Shown here one piece after another: positions 25,513 through 34,889 of a stretch of 64,000 nt of DNA. The stretch is from Enterococcus pallens ATCC BAA-351 (GTDB taxonomy: Bacteria > Bacillota > Bacilli > Lactobacillales > Enterococcaceae), in NCBI RefSeq assembly GCF_000407485.1, contig NZ_ASWD01000002.1:124001-188000 (forward strand). The letters are read 5' to 3'. The notes under the pieces were generated by a model that saw only the letters and a program-made list of their open reading frames with translations, ran no database searches and was not told where the DNA came from. A program made the position numbers and the translations under genes. The stretch's first letter is position 1; each line of letters opens with the position of its first letter.

Positions 25513-26030
25513 CATTCATCCTCTAATTTTTCAAGCATCTGCTTCTTACCATAGTAATCCTTTTGATGCAAAATCGTCAGCAGGGTCAACAAAATCGCCA
25601 ATAAGAACAACGAAGCCTTTACTATATTCATAAACCGGCTATTTACTATAAAGCCTAAATAAGGTAAATAAAAAGTCGGTTTTCCTATGAAATTACGAAA
25701 ATGCACCAACCCCATTTCAGCTTCCGAGACATTATCCCCTTTAACAAAATAGCCATGAATTTTCTCATCAACAGACAAGACACGACGCGTTTTCACAGAC
25801 TTCCCTTGATTCTCATAATAAGTAATCGACTCTCCTGCTTGCGCCTGCTTTTTGTTAGGACGGACAAATAAAAGTCCTCCTTTACGATACTTCGGTGCCA
25901 TTTTGTCATCTTCCACGACATAAGGAGTGACCTCTAACAGACGAGGAATAACAATTGTTAGAGTTGTAAGCAAGAAGAAGAACACAATAACTGTTCCACA
26001 AACAACAGTTATCTTTTTATAGTAATTCAT
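25512..26030 (-). CDS. SipW-like signal peptidase I homologue lacking the catalytic residues
   Basis: This 172-residue protein has one N-terminal membrane helix (about 5-28), the S26 peptidase fold and a second helix near the C-terminus (about 138-155), as in SipW-type enzymes. Regions align well: VVEDDKMAPKYRKGGLLFV to the VxSGSMEP box, TRRVLSVDEK to the THRV box, and GYFVKGDN to box E. The nucleophile Ser before Met is Lys (DKM), and the His or Lys base is Arg (TRR). Both catalytic positions are therefore lost and the protein is likely inactive. It is transcribed away from the membrane protein at 26220. No substrate gene of the TasA/camelysin type is seen. Confidence 0.8.
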   Translation of the reverse strand: MNYYKKITVVCGTVIVFFFLLTTLTIVIPRLLEVTPYVVEDDKMAPKYRKGGLLFVRPNKKQAQAGESITYYENQGKSVKTRRVLSVDEKIHGYFVKGDNVSEAEMGLVHFRNFIGKPTFYLPYLGFIVNSRFMNIVKASLFLLAILLTLLTILHQKDYYGKKQMLEKLEDE

Positions 26031-26219
26031 TCTTTCCCTCCTTTATTCTACTAGTTTCCCTCATTCATTTCTATCATATCATATTCATTCAATCAATGGA
26101 TATGACAGTTATCTTTACCACCAATTTATTTCTAATTTTCAATTGTTTTCTAATATGATAGTATTAATGTAGCTACAATTTTAAAATAAGAAAACTGATG
26201 AAAGACGAGGTATTATTTT

Positions 26220-27920
26220 ATGTCCCAAAAAGAGAGCAGACACGTCCCTAAGCTACTTTCTTTCCATTCACGACACACCTCGATACTCGTTACCATAATA
26301 ACCGTTATTTTAATCCTGTTTTCTATCACCTTTTTTCAAATAGGAAAAGAACTTAAAAAAACACATGTTATGGAATTAAAGAAAGACTGGGTTTTCTTTG
26401 TTGAAAACCATTCTGATCAGCAGTTGTTTGGTGAGAATAATCGTCGGATCGAATTTGTTGATCCCAATGAAGTCTTAATTATGCAGCAGCCCTTACGGCA
26501 AACGGTCAAAAATCCTGAGCTCATTTTGCGAACCAATCATCAATGGGTCACGGTTTTGCTAAATGACCAGATTCTGTACCAGTATCAGAAAACAACGAAT
26601 CAAGAGAATCCTGGACTCTTATTCACCAAAATTTCATTACCAAAGGATTATCAACAGAAATCTTTGAGAATTGTAACCCAGAGCCCTTACCCTTACTATG
26701 CTGGATTACCCGCTCAAGTTTTTTTAGGAGAAACGACTAAAGTAAATCAATTTTTCTTAATGCATTCCGTACCACAAATAATCATTCTGATGCTTTGCTT
26801 AGGTATTGGTATATCAGCCATTGTTCTGTTAATTCTACGAAGGAATTTGAGTAAAAAGCGTATTGCTCTAACTGGTTTATTGAGTATCTTCTCATTACTG
26901 GTAGGCATTCAATCTTCAGTAAACAATCTTTCTACTGGTACCTTGTTTACACCTGATAAACTGTCGCTGTGCTATAGCTTAACAGCTACCTTGATTCCGA
27001 TTGCTTTAACCAGTTACTATTGGCTGAGAACTACCTTGTATCGTAAATGGTATTTTCCCGTCATCGCAATCGAATATGTATTATTGGTACTCACAATTAT
27101 TAGTTTGATAACACAGCAGATAGCTTTGCCGGTTATTCTTCAGGTAGTTAGCGGCTTAAACGTATTTTTAACCTTGTATACAGCCATGATTTCTTTATTA
27201 GAGGCAGCTTCTGACAATCGCTTTTATATCATTTGTTCACCAGGGATTGTCATGGCAGCAGTCATCCACTGCTTCTTTTACATTCAATTATTCATTGGTG
27301 CTGCGAATCTGATTGTTGATTGGCCGATGATTCTATTCACTGCCTTAGCGGTTCTGATTTGCGGATATCATTTCTGGGAGGAATATGCTGCACTAAGCAA
27401 ACGAAAAGCTAAAGAACAATCTGCAGCTTCTCGTTCAGCCTGCTTTGAACAAAAACTTCAAGCCTTAAACTGCTACTTTAGCTCGTTAGTTTATAAAGAA
27501 AACCACGTACAAGCATTACCGATAGGTTTAACCTTAGCTACTTTACGAAAGTACTACCAAGAAGCTTTTGCAAAGCTTGACGGAAAACTAGCCTGTGAAT
27601 TCCATTTGCAGCAGAAGAACCAAGTGCTGGAAGAAGAACTACTGCAGCTATTGATTCAAATTTTTGAAAAATTACTGCTTTTAAAGCAGCATACCGGCTG
27701 CGATGCCGCTCTTTCTATTAGCCAAAAAGAAGATCAACTAATTATTGAAAGTCATATGGAGCCATATAGTCGTCCTACCTTCGATCAGACAATTCAAGAG
27801 GATTTGACGTTTTATCAGCAGAAATTGAGAAATTCCGTTGGAAAAAGAAAAGGTCATTATCAACGGTTAGAGCACCAATTAATTATTCGCCTCTCACAAA
27901 AGGAGCAGCCAATCGCCTAA
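26220..27920 (+). CDS. Seven-helix membrane protein with extracytoplasmic and degenerate kinase-like domains
   Basis: This 566-residue protein is not a family I can name with certainty. Seen in order: an N-terminal helix (about 20-42); an extracytoplasmic beta-rich domain (about 43-180); seven predicted helices (about 185-390); and a cytoplasmic part (about 395-566) with a helical pair and an alternating strand/helix tail, but without a phospho-His, N-box or G-box. The plan resembles 7TMR-DISM receptors joined to a ruined histidine kinase. It is divergent from the inactive signal-peptidase homologue, 190 bp apart, so the two may share control. Possible roles are sensing or scaffolding; none is shown. 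Confidence 0.55.
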   Translation: MSQKESRHVPKLLSFHSRHTSILVTIITVILILFSITFFQIGKELKKTHVMELKKDWVFFVENHSDQQLFGENNRRIEFVDPNEVLIMQQPLRQTVKNPELILRTNHQWVTVLLNDQILYQYQKTTNQENPGLLFTKISLPKDYQQKSLRIVTQSPYPYYAGLPAQVFLGETTKVNQFFLMHSVPQIIILMLCLGIGISAIVLLILRRNLSKKRIALTGLLSIFSLLVGIQSSVNNLSTGTLFTPDKLSLCYSLTATLIPIALTSYYWLRTTLYRKWYFPVIAIEYVLLVLTIISLITQQIALPVILQVVSGLNVFLTLYTAMISLLEAASDNRFYIICSPGIVMAAVIHCFFYIQLFIGAANLIVDWPMILFTALAVLICGYHFWEEYAALSKRKAKEQSAASRSACFEQKLQALNCYFSSLVYKENHVQALPIGLTLATLRKYYQEAFAKLDGKLACEFHLQQKNQVLEEELLQLLIQIFEKLLLLKQHTGCDAALSISQKEDQLIIESHMEPYSRPTFDQTIQEDLTFYQQKLRNSVGKRKGHYQRLEHQLIIRLSQKEQPIA

Positions 27921-27938
27921 CAAGCGATCGCTGCTCCT
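27901..27938. terminator. Bidirectional terminator between convergent genes
   Basis: The stem aggagcagc/gctgctcct spans the end of the membrane protein gene and the gap before lplA. An inner aatcgc/gcgat pairing strengthens it. Confidence 0.6.
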
Positions 27939-27945
27939 TCTGCTC

Positions 27946-28953
27946 TTAATAGATTAACGTCAAGAATTCTTCTTTTGTAATGTTGCCGAAGTAATGAGTT
28001 AAGTCAATTTGATCGACTACCTTTTCTAAGGCTCCTTTTTCATATTTTGTACCGATAAGCTGATCTTCAACATCTTTAATTTCCCCTAGTCCAAAGAAAT
28101 CACCGAAGATTATGGCTTCCTTGATTTCACCTTCAGCTACATTTAAACGTACCTCAATGGAACCGATGGCAAAACGCTGGCGACGTTCCAAGTTAAACTC
28201 AGGAGAACGGCCATAATTCCAATCCCAATTCCGGTAGTATTCATCGGAAATTTGATTGATGGCTTTCCAATCCTCATCGTTTAATTCATGGGTCTTCACT
28301 TGATCCACGCTATCCACGCCAAAAATTTGTAATAGAATCGCTTGGCGGAATTCTTCAGTCGTCATTCCCTGCTTATCTTCAGGTAAGAATGGCTTAATAT
28401 TGGTCACACGGGAACGAATGGATTTAATCCCCTTTGATTCAATCTTGTCTTTACGAACCTTCAAAGCATTAACAACTTCATCCACATCACTGTCAAACAT
28501 CAAAGTACCATGAGCAAACATCCGTCCATTAGTTGAGTACATGGCATTGCCAGAGAATTTCTTGTCCTCAATTACTAAGTCATTACGTCCCTTCAATTCA
28601 GCACCTTGAACCCCAAGCTTATGCAGCGCTTCTACGATCGGTTCAGTCAGCTTCTTAAAGTCTCGGAAGGAATTGCCATCATCTGGCATAATAAAGCTAA
28701 AGTTCAAGTTCCCAGTATCATGATAAACAGCTCCCCCACCACTTAAGCGGCGAACAACCTTAATACCGTGTTCTTCCACGTATTCCTTGTTAATTTCTTC
28801 AATCGTATTTTGATTGCGCCCAATAATAATTGAGGGCTCATTAATGTAAAACAACAGGATTGGCTCATCCAAAGGCATGTTGCGCAATAGATAGGTTTCA
28901 ATCGCAAGGTTTACTCGTGGATCACGTTCTTGATCGTTTGGCACGTAAAGCAT
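27946..28953 (-). CDS. lplA: Lipoate-protein ligase A
   Basis: This 335-residue enzyme activates lipoate with ATP and attaches it to E2 and GcvH proteins. It shows RRLSGGGAVYHDTGNLNFSF (lipoyl-AMP binding loop), the catalytic Lys in DKKFSGNAMY, and a complete C-terminal accessory domain (about 255-335). Length is typical. It is last in a four-gene run with an MBL hydrolase, a DUF975 protein and an M42 peptidase. Confidence 0.93.
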   Translation of the reverse strand: MLYVPNDQERDPRVNLAIETYLLRNMPLDEPILLFYINEPSIIIGRNQNTIEEINKEYVEEHGIKVVRRLSGGGAVYHDTGNLNFSFIMPDDGNSFRDFKKLTEPIVEALHKLGVQGAELKGRNDLVIEDKKFSGNAMYSTNGRMFAHGTLMFDSDVDEVVNALKVRKDKIESKGIKSIRSRVTNIKPFLPEDKQGMTTEEFRQAILLQIFGVDSVDQVKTHELNDEDWKAINQISDEYYRNWDWNYGRSPEFNLERRQRFAIGSIEVRLNVAEGEIKEAIIFGDFFGLGEIKDVEDQLIGTKYEKGALEKVVDQIDLTHYFGNITKEEFLTLIY

Positions 28954-28964
28954 TCAATCATCTC

Positions 28965-29702
28965 CTAAATAATAAATTGTTTATGCGGTGCAGCCAATTC
29001 TACTGGGATTTCGCCACTGGCTGCTTGAGCCTGTTGACGCAGTTCCTCTAAATCACCCTGCTGTGGTAAATGAGTAAGTACTAGCTTTTTCACAGCAGCA
29101 TTTTTGGCAAAGGTTCCGGATTCTTGTGCAGTGAAATGGGCTTTGTGATGCTCGTTTCCATTAAATAAATACGTATCTGCTAAGAATAAATCAGCATCCT
29201 TAGCAAACTCATTGAAGCCTTCCAGATAACCAGAATCACCGGTGAATACGAATATCTTCCCTGTTTCATCCTCCACAAAACGCATCGCATAGCAAGGAAC
29301 CGGATGGATTGTCTTCATAAAGGTAATCGTAAGTGGTCCTACCTTCAAGTCTTCTGCTTCAAAATAAGGACGTCCTTCTGTTACTCCATCCATTGTTAAA
29401 TCATTGAAGTGAAACTCATCTTCCGTATGACCATAAATCGGTAAAATCGGTTTCGGTACTTGGGTTGGATAAAGCTGCCAGTAATACTGCAGCACACCCA
29501 AATCCGCAATATGATCATGATGATAATGGGTTAAAATTACTGCATCCAACTCTAATGGATCCAACTCTTTTTCCAGTTCAACTAAGGTTGCACTACCTGC
29601 ATCCAGCAGCAAATTGAAATCACCGCTTTGCAGCAAGTAGCTGGTGGTCCCTTGTCCTTCGTAAGGATACGCACCTAGGCAGCCTAAGACTGTCAATTTC
29701 AT
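28965..29702 (-). CDS. Metallo-beta-lactamase-fold hydrolase (RNase Z-like)
   Basis: This 245-residue protein has the metal site LTHYHHDHIADLG, a later Asp in FTGDSGY and His in LTHLPQQG. The layout is that of the ribonuclease Z/ElaC-like branch, but without the exosite arm of true RNase Z. It may be a phosphodiesterase or other small-molecule hydrolase. Its start overlaps the end of the DUF975 gene by 4 bp, and lplA follows after 11 bp. Confidence 0.85.
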   Translation of the reverse strand: MKLTVLGCLGAYPYEGQGTTSYLLQSGDFNLLLDAGSATLVELEKELDPLELDAVILTHYHHDHIADLGVLQYYWQLYPTQVPKPILPIYGHTEDEFHFNDLTMDGVTEGRPYFEAEDLKVGPLTITFMKTIHPVPCYAMRFVEDETGKIFVFTGDSGYLEGFNEFAKDADLFLADTYLFNGNEHHKAHFTAQESGTFAKNAAVKKLVLTHLPQQGDLEELRQQAQAASGEIPVELAAPHKQFII

Positions 29703-30484
29703 ACAATCGTCTCCTCTGTTTCCAGTTTCTCTTTCAGTGCCTGATCATAAAAAGCCGCAATAGCTGTATTTGAATAAGCAATGGCCCAAAGTAATGGGAT
29801 AACAAATAATAGTGTACCTAAAATATACCAGCCAATAAATGAAAGCTCTAGTAAAATGTATTGACCCCAACGATCCTTGATCAAATCCCAAGCCTTTTTA
29901 ATACAATCCATTGCACTTAACTCAGGATAGTCAAATCGTAAATAAGCAGCAAAGCGGAACAAACCGCCAACAATACTTGTTACAAATAAGAATAAAATCA
30001 AGGTAATTAGAAATAAAAGCACAAAACCAGCAGTCGCTAATTGCCCTAGGCTGAAGTAATCAATACTTCCTGCCCCAATAACTAAACTGAAATAAAAGGC
30101 TAGTCCTCCTTGTAAGATTAGCGGTATGAAAATAACAAACCCTAATACGTACTGTACAATCAAATAGATGACATTAATTATCAGGACTGGCAGGTAATAC
30201 TTTCCTTGAAAAACCACAAATAATTGGGCAAGGTCCGCTCGACCGCCTCGAACCACAAATAAACCAACATAGTAAGTCGCATAAGAAAAAGCAAACAAGA
30301 CAAAGGTGCTGATTAGAAATGACATCACTGATTGAACAGAACCGTTATTAACTACACCTGTGACTTGTCCAATGGCCATTACCAATAACGAATTAAGGAA
30401 AATAAATCCAGCATTAATCCCCCATTGACCTCTTAGACTCTCTTTAGCAATTTTACGATAATCGCTAACCTTTAATTTTTCCAT
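29699..30484 (-). CDS. DUF975-family membrane protein
   Basis: This 261-residue integral membrane protein has about six predicted helices and the DUF975 beginning KVSDYRKIAKESLRGQWG. Near the C-terminus DYPELSAMDCIKKAWDLIKD is also typical. Function is unknown in the whole family. It overlaps the MBL gene by 4 bp and lies 30 bp after the M42 peptidase gene, so the four genes probably form one operon. Confidence 0.83.
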   Translation of the reverse strand: MEKLKVSDYRKIAKESLRGQWGINAGFIFLNSLLVMAIGQVTGVVNNGSVQSVMSFLISTFVLFAFSYATYYVGLFVVRGGRADLAQLFVVFQGKYYLPVLIINVIYLIVQYVLGFVIFIPLILQGGLAFYFSLVIGAGSIDYFSLGQLATAGFVLLFLITLILFLFVTSIVGGLFRFAAYLRFDYPELSAMDCIKKAWDLIKDRWGQYILLELSFIGWYILGTLLFVIPLLWAIAYSNTAIAAFYDQALKEKLETEETIV

Positions 30485-30514
30485 TGTATACCTCTTTCAT
30501 TTTCCATCTCTATT

Positions 30515-31594
30515 TTAATAATCTCTCAAGCTTGCTAATGCATCATTGTCCAACCGAGCCACTACCTCTGTGACTAAACGAACGGTATTTAAATAATCAT
30601 CTTCATGAATGATTGTATTGTGAGAATGTAAGTAACGTACTGGCACGGTAATTGCCAAAGATGGTACGCCATCGCGAGTTAAGTGCATTTGGCCTGCATC
30701 CGTTCCACCACCAGCAATCACAGTATATTGGAATGGAATCTCTAATTCTTCAGCAACCTTAATTACAAAGTTCAATAGTCGTTTGTGAGGAATCATTGAC
30801 GCATCGTAAATTAGAATTTGCGGTCCTTTACCTAAAACAGAATCTGCTTCTTTGGGTGTCATCCCTGGAGTGTCCCCAGCAGTTCCAGTATCCAAAGCAA
30901 AAGCTACATCGGGATTTACCAAATGAGTACTGGTACGTGCGCCGCGTAATCCAACCTCTTCTTGCACATCGCTGCCAGCAAATAATACGTTGTGATGTTC
31001 ACGTTTTGAAAGATTTTCCAACACACGCAAAGCAACTGCGGTTCCCACACGATTATCCCAAGCCTTAGCTAATAAAAATTTTGTATTGTTCATACGTTTG
31101 TATTCAGTATAAGGTGTCACCATGTCACCAGGACGAATCCCCCACTCTTTGGCTTCTTCTTCACTGGAAGCCCCAATGTCAATAAACATATCTTTAATTT
31201 CGTAAGGCTTTTTACGCGCTTCAGGTGACAGCACGTGCGGCGGTTTTGATCCAATTACCCCATGAATGATTTCGCCATCCATTGTCTTAATTTCCACCTG
31301 CTGTGCCAGCATAACCTGATTCCACCAGCCGCCAATGGTTTGAAACTCCAAAAAGCCCTTTTCAGTAATTTTCGTAACCATAAAACCTACTTCATCCATA
31401 TGTCCAGAGATAAATACTTTTGGACCGCCGCCAGCACCATGTTTGGCAATGACACTTCCTAAGCCGTCAAAAAAGATATCATCCGCAAAATCCTTGGCAT
31501 AGTCTTTAAAAACCTCTCTTACCTCGTCTTCATTTCCAGCAATTCCTCGGGCTGAAGTCAAATCAATTAGTAGTTGTTCTTCCTTTTGATCCAC
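30515..31594 (-). CDS. pepA: M42-family aminopeptidase (glutamyl aminopeptidase type)
   Basis: This 359-residue di-metal aminopeptidase forms large tetrahedral particles in its family. Metal and catalytic residues are all present: [33 protein letters not shown] with the general-base Glu, [10 protein letters not shown], and the late His in RYLHSHNTI. The enzyme trims acidic or neutral N-terminal residues from peptides; the lactococcal PepA branch is the best fit, by overall length and motifs. First gene of the operon that ends with lplA. Confidence 0.85.
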   Translation of the reverse strand: MDQKEEQLLIDLTSARGIAGNEDEVREVFKDYAKDFADDIFFDGLGSVIAKHGAGGGPKVFISGHMDEVGFMVTKITEKGFLEFQTIGGWWNQVMLAQQVEIKTMDGEIIHGVIGSKPPHVLSPEARKKPYEIKDMFIDIGASSEEEAKEWGIRPGDMVTPYTEYKRMNNTKFLLAKAWDNRVGTAVALRVLENLSKREHHNVLFAGSDVQEEVGLRGARTSTHLVNPDVAFALDTGTAGDTPGMTPKEADSVLGKGPQILIYDASMIPHKRLLNFVIKVAEELEIPFQYTVIAGGGTDAGQMHLTRDGVPSLAITVPVRYLHSHNTIIHEDDYLNTVRLVTEVVARLDNDALASLRDY

Positions 31595-31701
31595 AATACA
31601 TCCTCCTCATTCCTACAAATACATGAAACTATGATGATTTTTTTCACACTTCCAAGTATACCATTGTAAAAAAACTTTGCGTAGTCTAGATGTTTTTTCT
31701 T

Positions 31702-31709
31702 GGTATAAT
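31702..31709 (+). promoter_or_regulatory. Extended -10 promoter of the Nudix gene
   Basis: TGGTATAAT is a TGn-extended -10 element. No good -35 is at the right distance. It lies about 20 bp before the start codon, leaving a very short leader. Confidence 0.55.
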
Positions 31710-31727
31710 ATACCCGAGGTGAAGAAA

Positions 31728-32141
31728 ATGTCACGATTGTTAGCTGTAGAAGTAACGATGATGGTCATGATTGAAAATACCAAAGGCCAAATCCTCGTTC
31801 AAGACCGCCAGAAAAAAGACTGGCCTGGCTGGACATTCCCTGGTGGACATGTCGAAGAAAATGAAGGCGCCCGAGCGGCTACGATTCGGGAAATTAAAGA
31901 AGAAACGGGCTTAACGATTGATCCAGTTTTGATGGGGATAGCTGAATGGAATCATTTAGCAAAAAAAGAACGGGAACTGGCGTTTTTGTATACTGCTAAA
32001 ACTGCCGAGGAACCCTATGCCAAGAGTAATCTTTTCTGGGTGAACAAAGACGATTTACAGACACAGCGCTTAGCTGGTACCTTGAATAACTTACTCCCCG
32101 TATTTTTTGGCGAGCTTCAACATTATTATCAAGAAGATTAA
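31728..32141 (+). CDS. Nudix hydrolase (MutT-like)
   Basis: This 137-residue protein has a complete Nudix box, GGHVEENEGARAATIREIKE followed by ETGL, for Mg2+-dependent hydrolysis of nucleoside diphosphates linked to another group. Length and early position of the box fit the 8-oxo-dGTPase/MutT group, but the substrate is not certain. The start at 31728 is chosen for GAGGTG eight bases upstream. Confidence 0.87.
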   Translation: MSRLLAVEVTMMVMIENTKGQILVQDRQKKDWPGWTFPGGHVEENEGARAATIREIKEETGLTIDPVLMGIAEWNHLAKKERELAFLYTAKTAEEPYAKSNLFWVNKDDLQTQRLAGTLNNLLPVFFGELQHYYQED

Positions 32142-32217
32142 GCTTAACTTGAAAAAATAGTGTATTATATCCGGCTAATTATTGGTAAAATAAGGAAAAA
32201 TGGAAGGAAGGTAAACA

Positions 32218-32490
32218 ATGCGCGGAATAATATCTAATGATCAACGAGTCTATCGCTATGAGTCCCCTTTTTTGCTACAGGGAGAAAACGACTTGTCCTT
32301 AAGCGAACTTAGAAATATCTTTATCCGACAATTAACCGGTAACCCTCAAGCAAAATACGTTGCCAACAACTATGCTTTAGAAAAAGACAAACGTACTATT
32401 TCAGTTTGGCGCAAAGATGGAAAAGTCCTTTCCGATGATGAACAGGTTCGAATTGATCAAGTATTGCCAAGAATTTTCGAAACACATTAA
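32218..32490 (+). CDS. Small conserved-looking protein of unknown function
   Basis: This 90-residue soluble protein is charged, with no membrane helix or cysteine. It contains YVANNYALEKDKRTISVWRK, predicted as a beta hairpin. A good GGAAGG site precedes it and a hairpin follows, so it looks like a real single gene. I do not recognise the family. Confidence 0.7.
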   Translation: MRGIISNDQRVYRYESPFLLQGENDLSLSELRNIFIRQLTGNPQAKYVANNYALEKDKRTISVWRKDGKVLSDDEQVRIDQVLPRIFETH

Positions 32491-32513
32491 AAAGGGACCA
32501 AAAAGTGATCCCT
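32490..32513 (+). terminator. Weak intrinsic terminator
   Basis: The stem aaggga(c/t)c with its partner ga-tccctt and a short T-rich tail lies directly after the stop of the small gene. Confidence 0.5.
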
Positions 32514-32557
32514 TATACTTGTGATACGCTGGTAAGCTTCATTGCTTGCCAGTTTTT

Positions 32558-33748
32558 TTAATGTTCTAAGACAGCTGCTTCTTTTTTGCTAAATAAACTC
32601 AAGCCGCCTTTTTCCTTCATAGTGATCAAATGAATAACCAAGAAAACTGCTGTAAAGGCTAGTAGAATCAACGTCTGCTGCAAGAATTTATCCTTGAAGG
32701 CTTGATTAAACTCGATAGTTTTACCTAGTAATTCATTGTTTTGAACGAACCAATAGGTTGGTGTGAATGAACCGATCTTCATTACCACATCAGGTAATAT
32801 ATCGGTTGGGACAAAAACTCCGCTGATGAAGCAAGAACCCATAATAAAAACATTGTTAATCCCGGCAATCGCTTCACTACTCTTAATCACACTAGTAACC
32901 AAGATAGAAAAAGCAACCATAACAGAGAAGAAAGCCAACGTGTTCAATAAAAAGTAACCTGTCAATTGATTAAAGCCGCTCTCCGTAGCAAAGAAAACAA
33001 AAACCATGAAAATCACTAAACAAAATAGCGAGTAGGCCAGACTGCCAATTGAAATACGACGAGACAATTTACGACGAGAGACTGGTGAACAGCTGTTGCG
33101 ATCTTTGATTTCCTTCCGGTTAAACGCTAAGTTGATTACCGAATAGCCGCTGAAAATTGTCATAAACAAACCATAAGCTAATAGATTGTAAATGCTTGCC
33201 TTAACTGTTTGACGTCGTTTCTGATGATACGTAGTGTCAAAATGGACCGTGCCTTCTTCACTCAAGGTATCTTGGGTCATACTCAGGATTTCTTTCTGAC
33301 TCACTGAGGGCATTTGCTTTTGAAAGGTTTGATAAGTGTTCAAAAAATGATTGATTGTTGTATTAACCAATGACTTCGAAAAGGTATCTGGCTTTGTCTG
33401 ACTATCAACGGCTGCTTTCGTTCCGGCAGCTAAATCTGCACCAAAGTTTTTGGGAATAGTTAATACATACTCTGCTTTATCGAAATAGAGTGCATCGTCA
33501 ATTCCTTTTTGACTATCATCCTCTAAGGTTACTCGTTCATGTTGTCGGGACAGCTGTTGCACCAAGCTGCGACTAATCGCTGAATCGTCCTTATCAAAAA
33601 TTACAATCTTTGCGCCTCCTAAATCCTTTGGTTCAGATTTTAACTGTCCTGCATAAAAGACAGTTATGATGCCCATAATAATAATCCCCAATAATAAAGA
33701 GCCTTTGTTTCGTTTCAAAATTTGTAAGATTGCATTATATGTGGTCAT
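32558..33748 (-). CDS. ABC-2 type permease subunit (LnrN-like)
   Basis: This 396-residue permease has one N-terminal helix, a large extracytoplasmic domain (about 45-185) and five more helices at the C-terminus: the usual ABC-2 drug-efflux plan. It overlaps the second permease gene by 14 bp and is the last gene of an ATPase-permease-permease operon. The three genes with the divergent two-component system match the layout of B. subtilis LnrLMN-LnrJK, which gives resistance to linearmycin and other polyenes. The substrate here is inferred only. Confidence 0.85.
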   Translation of the reverse strand: MTTYNAILQILKRNKGSLLLGIIIMGIITVFYAGQLKSEPKDLGGAKIVIFDKDDSAISRSLVQQLSRQHERVTLEDDSQKGIDDALYFDKAEYVLTIPKNFGADLAAGTKAAVDSQTKPDTFSKSLVNTTINHFLNTYQTFQKQMPSVSQKEILSMTQDTLSEEGTVHFDTTYHQKRRQTVKASIYNLLAYGLFMTIFSGYSVINLAFNRKEIKDRNSCSPVSRRKLSRRISIGSLAYSLFCLVIFMVFVFFATESGFNQLTGYFLLNTLAFFSVMVAFSILVTSVIKSSEAIAGINNVFIMGSCFISGVFVPTDILPDVVMKIGSFTPTYWFVQNNELLGKTIEFNQAFKDKFLQQTLILLAFTAVFLVIHLITMKEKGGLSLFSKKEAAVLEH

Positions 33749-34877
33749 ATTGAACCTTCCTCTCGAAGTAATAGTTTAATAAGGTGAAAAGTATCGCAAA
33801 GCCGATCATCCACATCAGGTTTTGATAAAAAGGGCGCAAGGATTCATAATAAAACAATTGATACAAACTGTCGCTAATCAAATTAACAATATTCAGCTTG
33901 CCCAAAAGCGGTAAATGTAGGTCAATCCAGTACTTCAACGATTGTGATCCCATCATACCGGCAAAGAAACTCATCGCCATCGAAATTCCTACACCCACAC
34001 TAATCTTCTGCTGAAAGGTCATTTTAGTAAATGCATTTCCTACTAAGGTTCCAAAGGACAGTGTAGCCAATGAAGCAATCGCATAAATCAGTAAAATATA
34101 ACCCCAGCGATCCCCGAAATCTACACCGTAAACAAAACGGAAAACAGCTAGAATCGCCATACTTTGAATATAGAAGAGAACAAAGCTTGCTAGTAAATTA
34201 GCGGTAGCTACCACCAATTTATTTTTCGGGATAATACATAAGCGAATACCATTAGCTGATTGGTTCGCCTGCTGATCATTCGCATTCTTCAAGCCCCACA
34301 TAAACCCATACATAATTGCCATCGCCACCAAAGTAAAGAAGTAAAAAGATTTGATGCTGAAATTACTAGATTCATGGCTTTCAGTGACAAAATCCTCTGA
34401 GCCAAAGGTATCTGCAGACAAGCTCTGAGGATCAACGGTTCCAGAAGCAAGTAACGCCTCTATCTCAGCACTTCTTTGAACGTATTGATTCAAAAATTCC
34501 TTCAAAACTGTTTGGGGAATTCCACTTTGACTAACGGAAAGAGCGATGTCTTCAGGCGTGATTTCATAGTAGCCAGCAATCTTGTCGTCAGCCAATTGTT
34601 TAACCGCCTCCTGCTTACTCATCCGCTCGCCTTGATACACTGGCTTGCCCTGGTCGTCTTCGATTGAATACAAAACATCTTCAAAGGATTCTGTTTTTTG
34701 CTTATCACTGGAAACAATCCCTACCTGAGTAGTTTCTAGACTATCCATATCATCCAATCCACTAAAAGCTAAGTTAAACAATAAGCCTAAGACTACTGGG
34801 AAAGCGAAGGTCCAAAATAGCAGAACTTTATTTTTTAATAATACCTTGATGCGGTAAACAAACAATCGTAAAAACAT
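33735..34877 (-). CDS. ABC-2 type permease subunit (LnrM-like)
   Basis: This 380-residue permease has the same plan as its partner: one N-terminal helix, an extracytoplasmic domain (about 40-170) and about five C-terminal helices. Both permeases probably form a heterodimer. The gene starts 12 bp after the ATPase gene and overlaps the next one. Confidence 0.85.
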   Translation of the reverse strand: MFLRLFVYRIKVLLKNKVLLFWTFAFPVVLGLLFNLAFSGLDDMDSLETTQVGIVSSDKQKTESFEDVLYSIEDDQGKPVYQGERMSKQEAVKQLADDKIAGYYEITPEDIALSVSQSGIPQTVLKEFLNQYVQRSAEIEALLASGTVDPQSLSADTFGSEDFVTESHESSNFSIKSFYFFTLVAMAIMYGFMWGLKNANDQQANQSANGIRLCIIPKNKLVVATANLLASFVLFYIQSMAILAVFRFVYGVDFGDRWGYILLIYAIASLATLSFGTLVGNAFTKMTFQQKISVGVGISMAMSFFAGMMGSQSLKYWIDLHLPLLGKLNIVNLISDSLYQLFYYESLRPFYQNLMWMIGFAILFTLLNYYFERKVQYDHI

Positions 34878-34889
34878 CTTCGACTCCCC

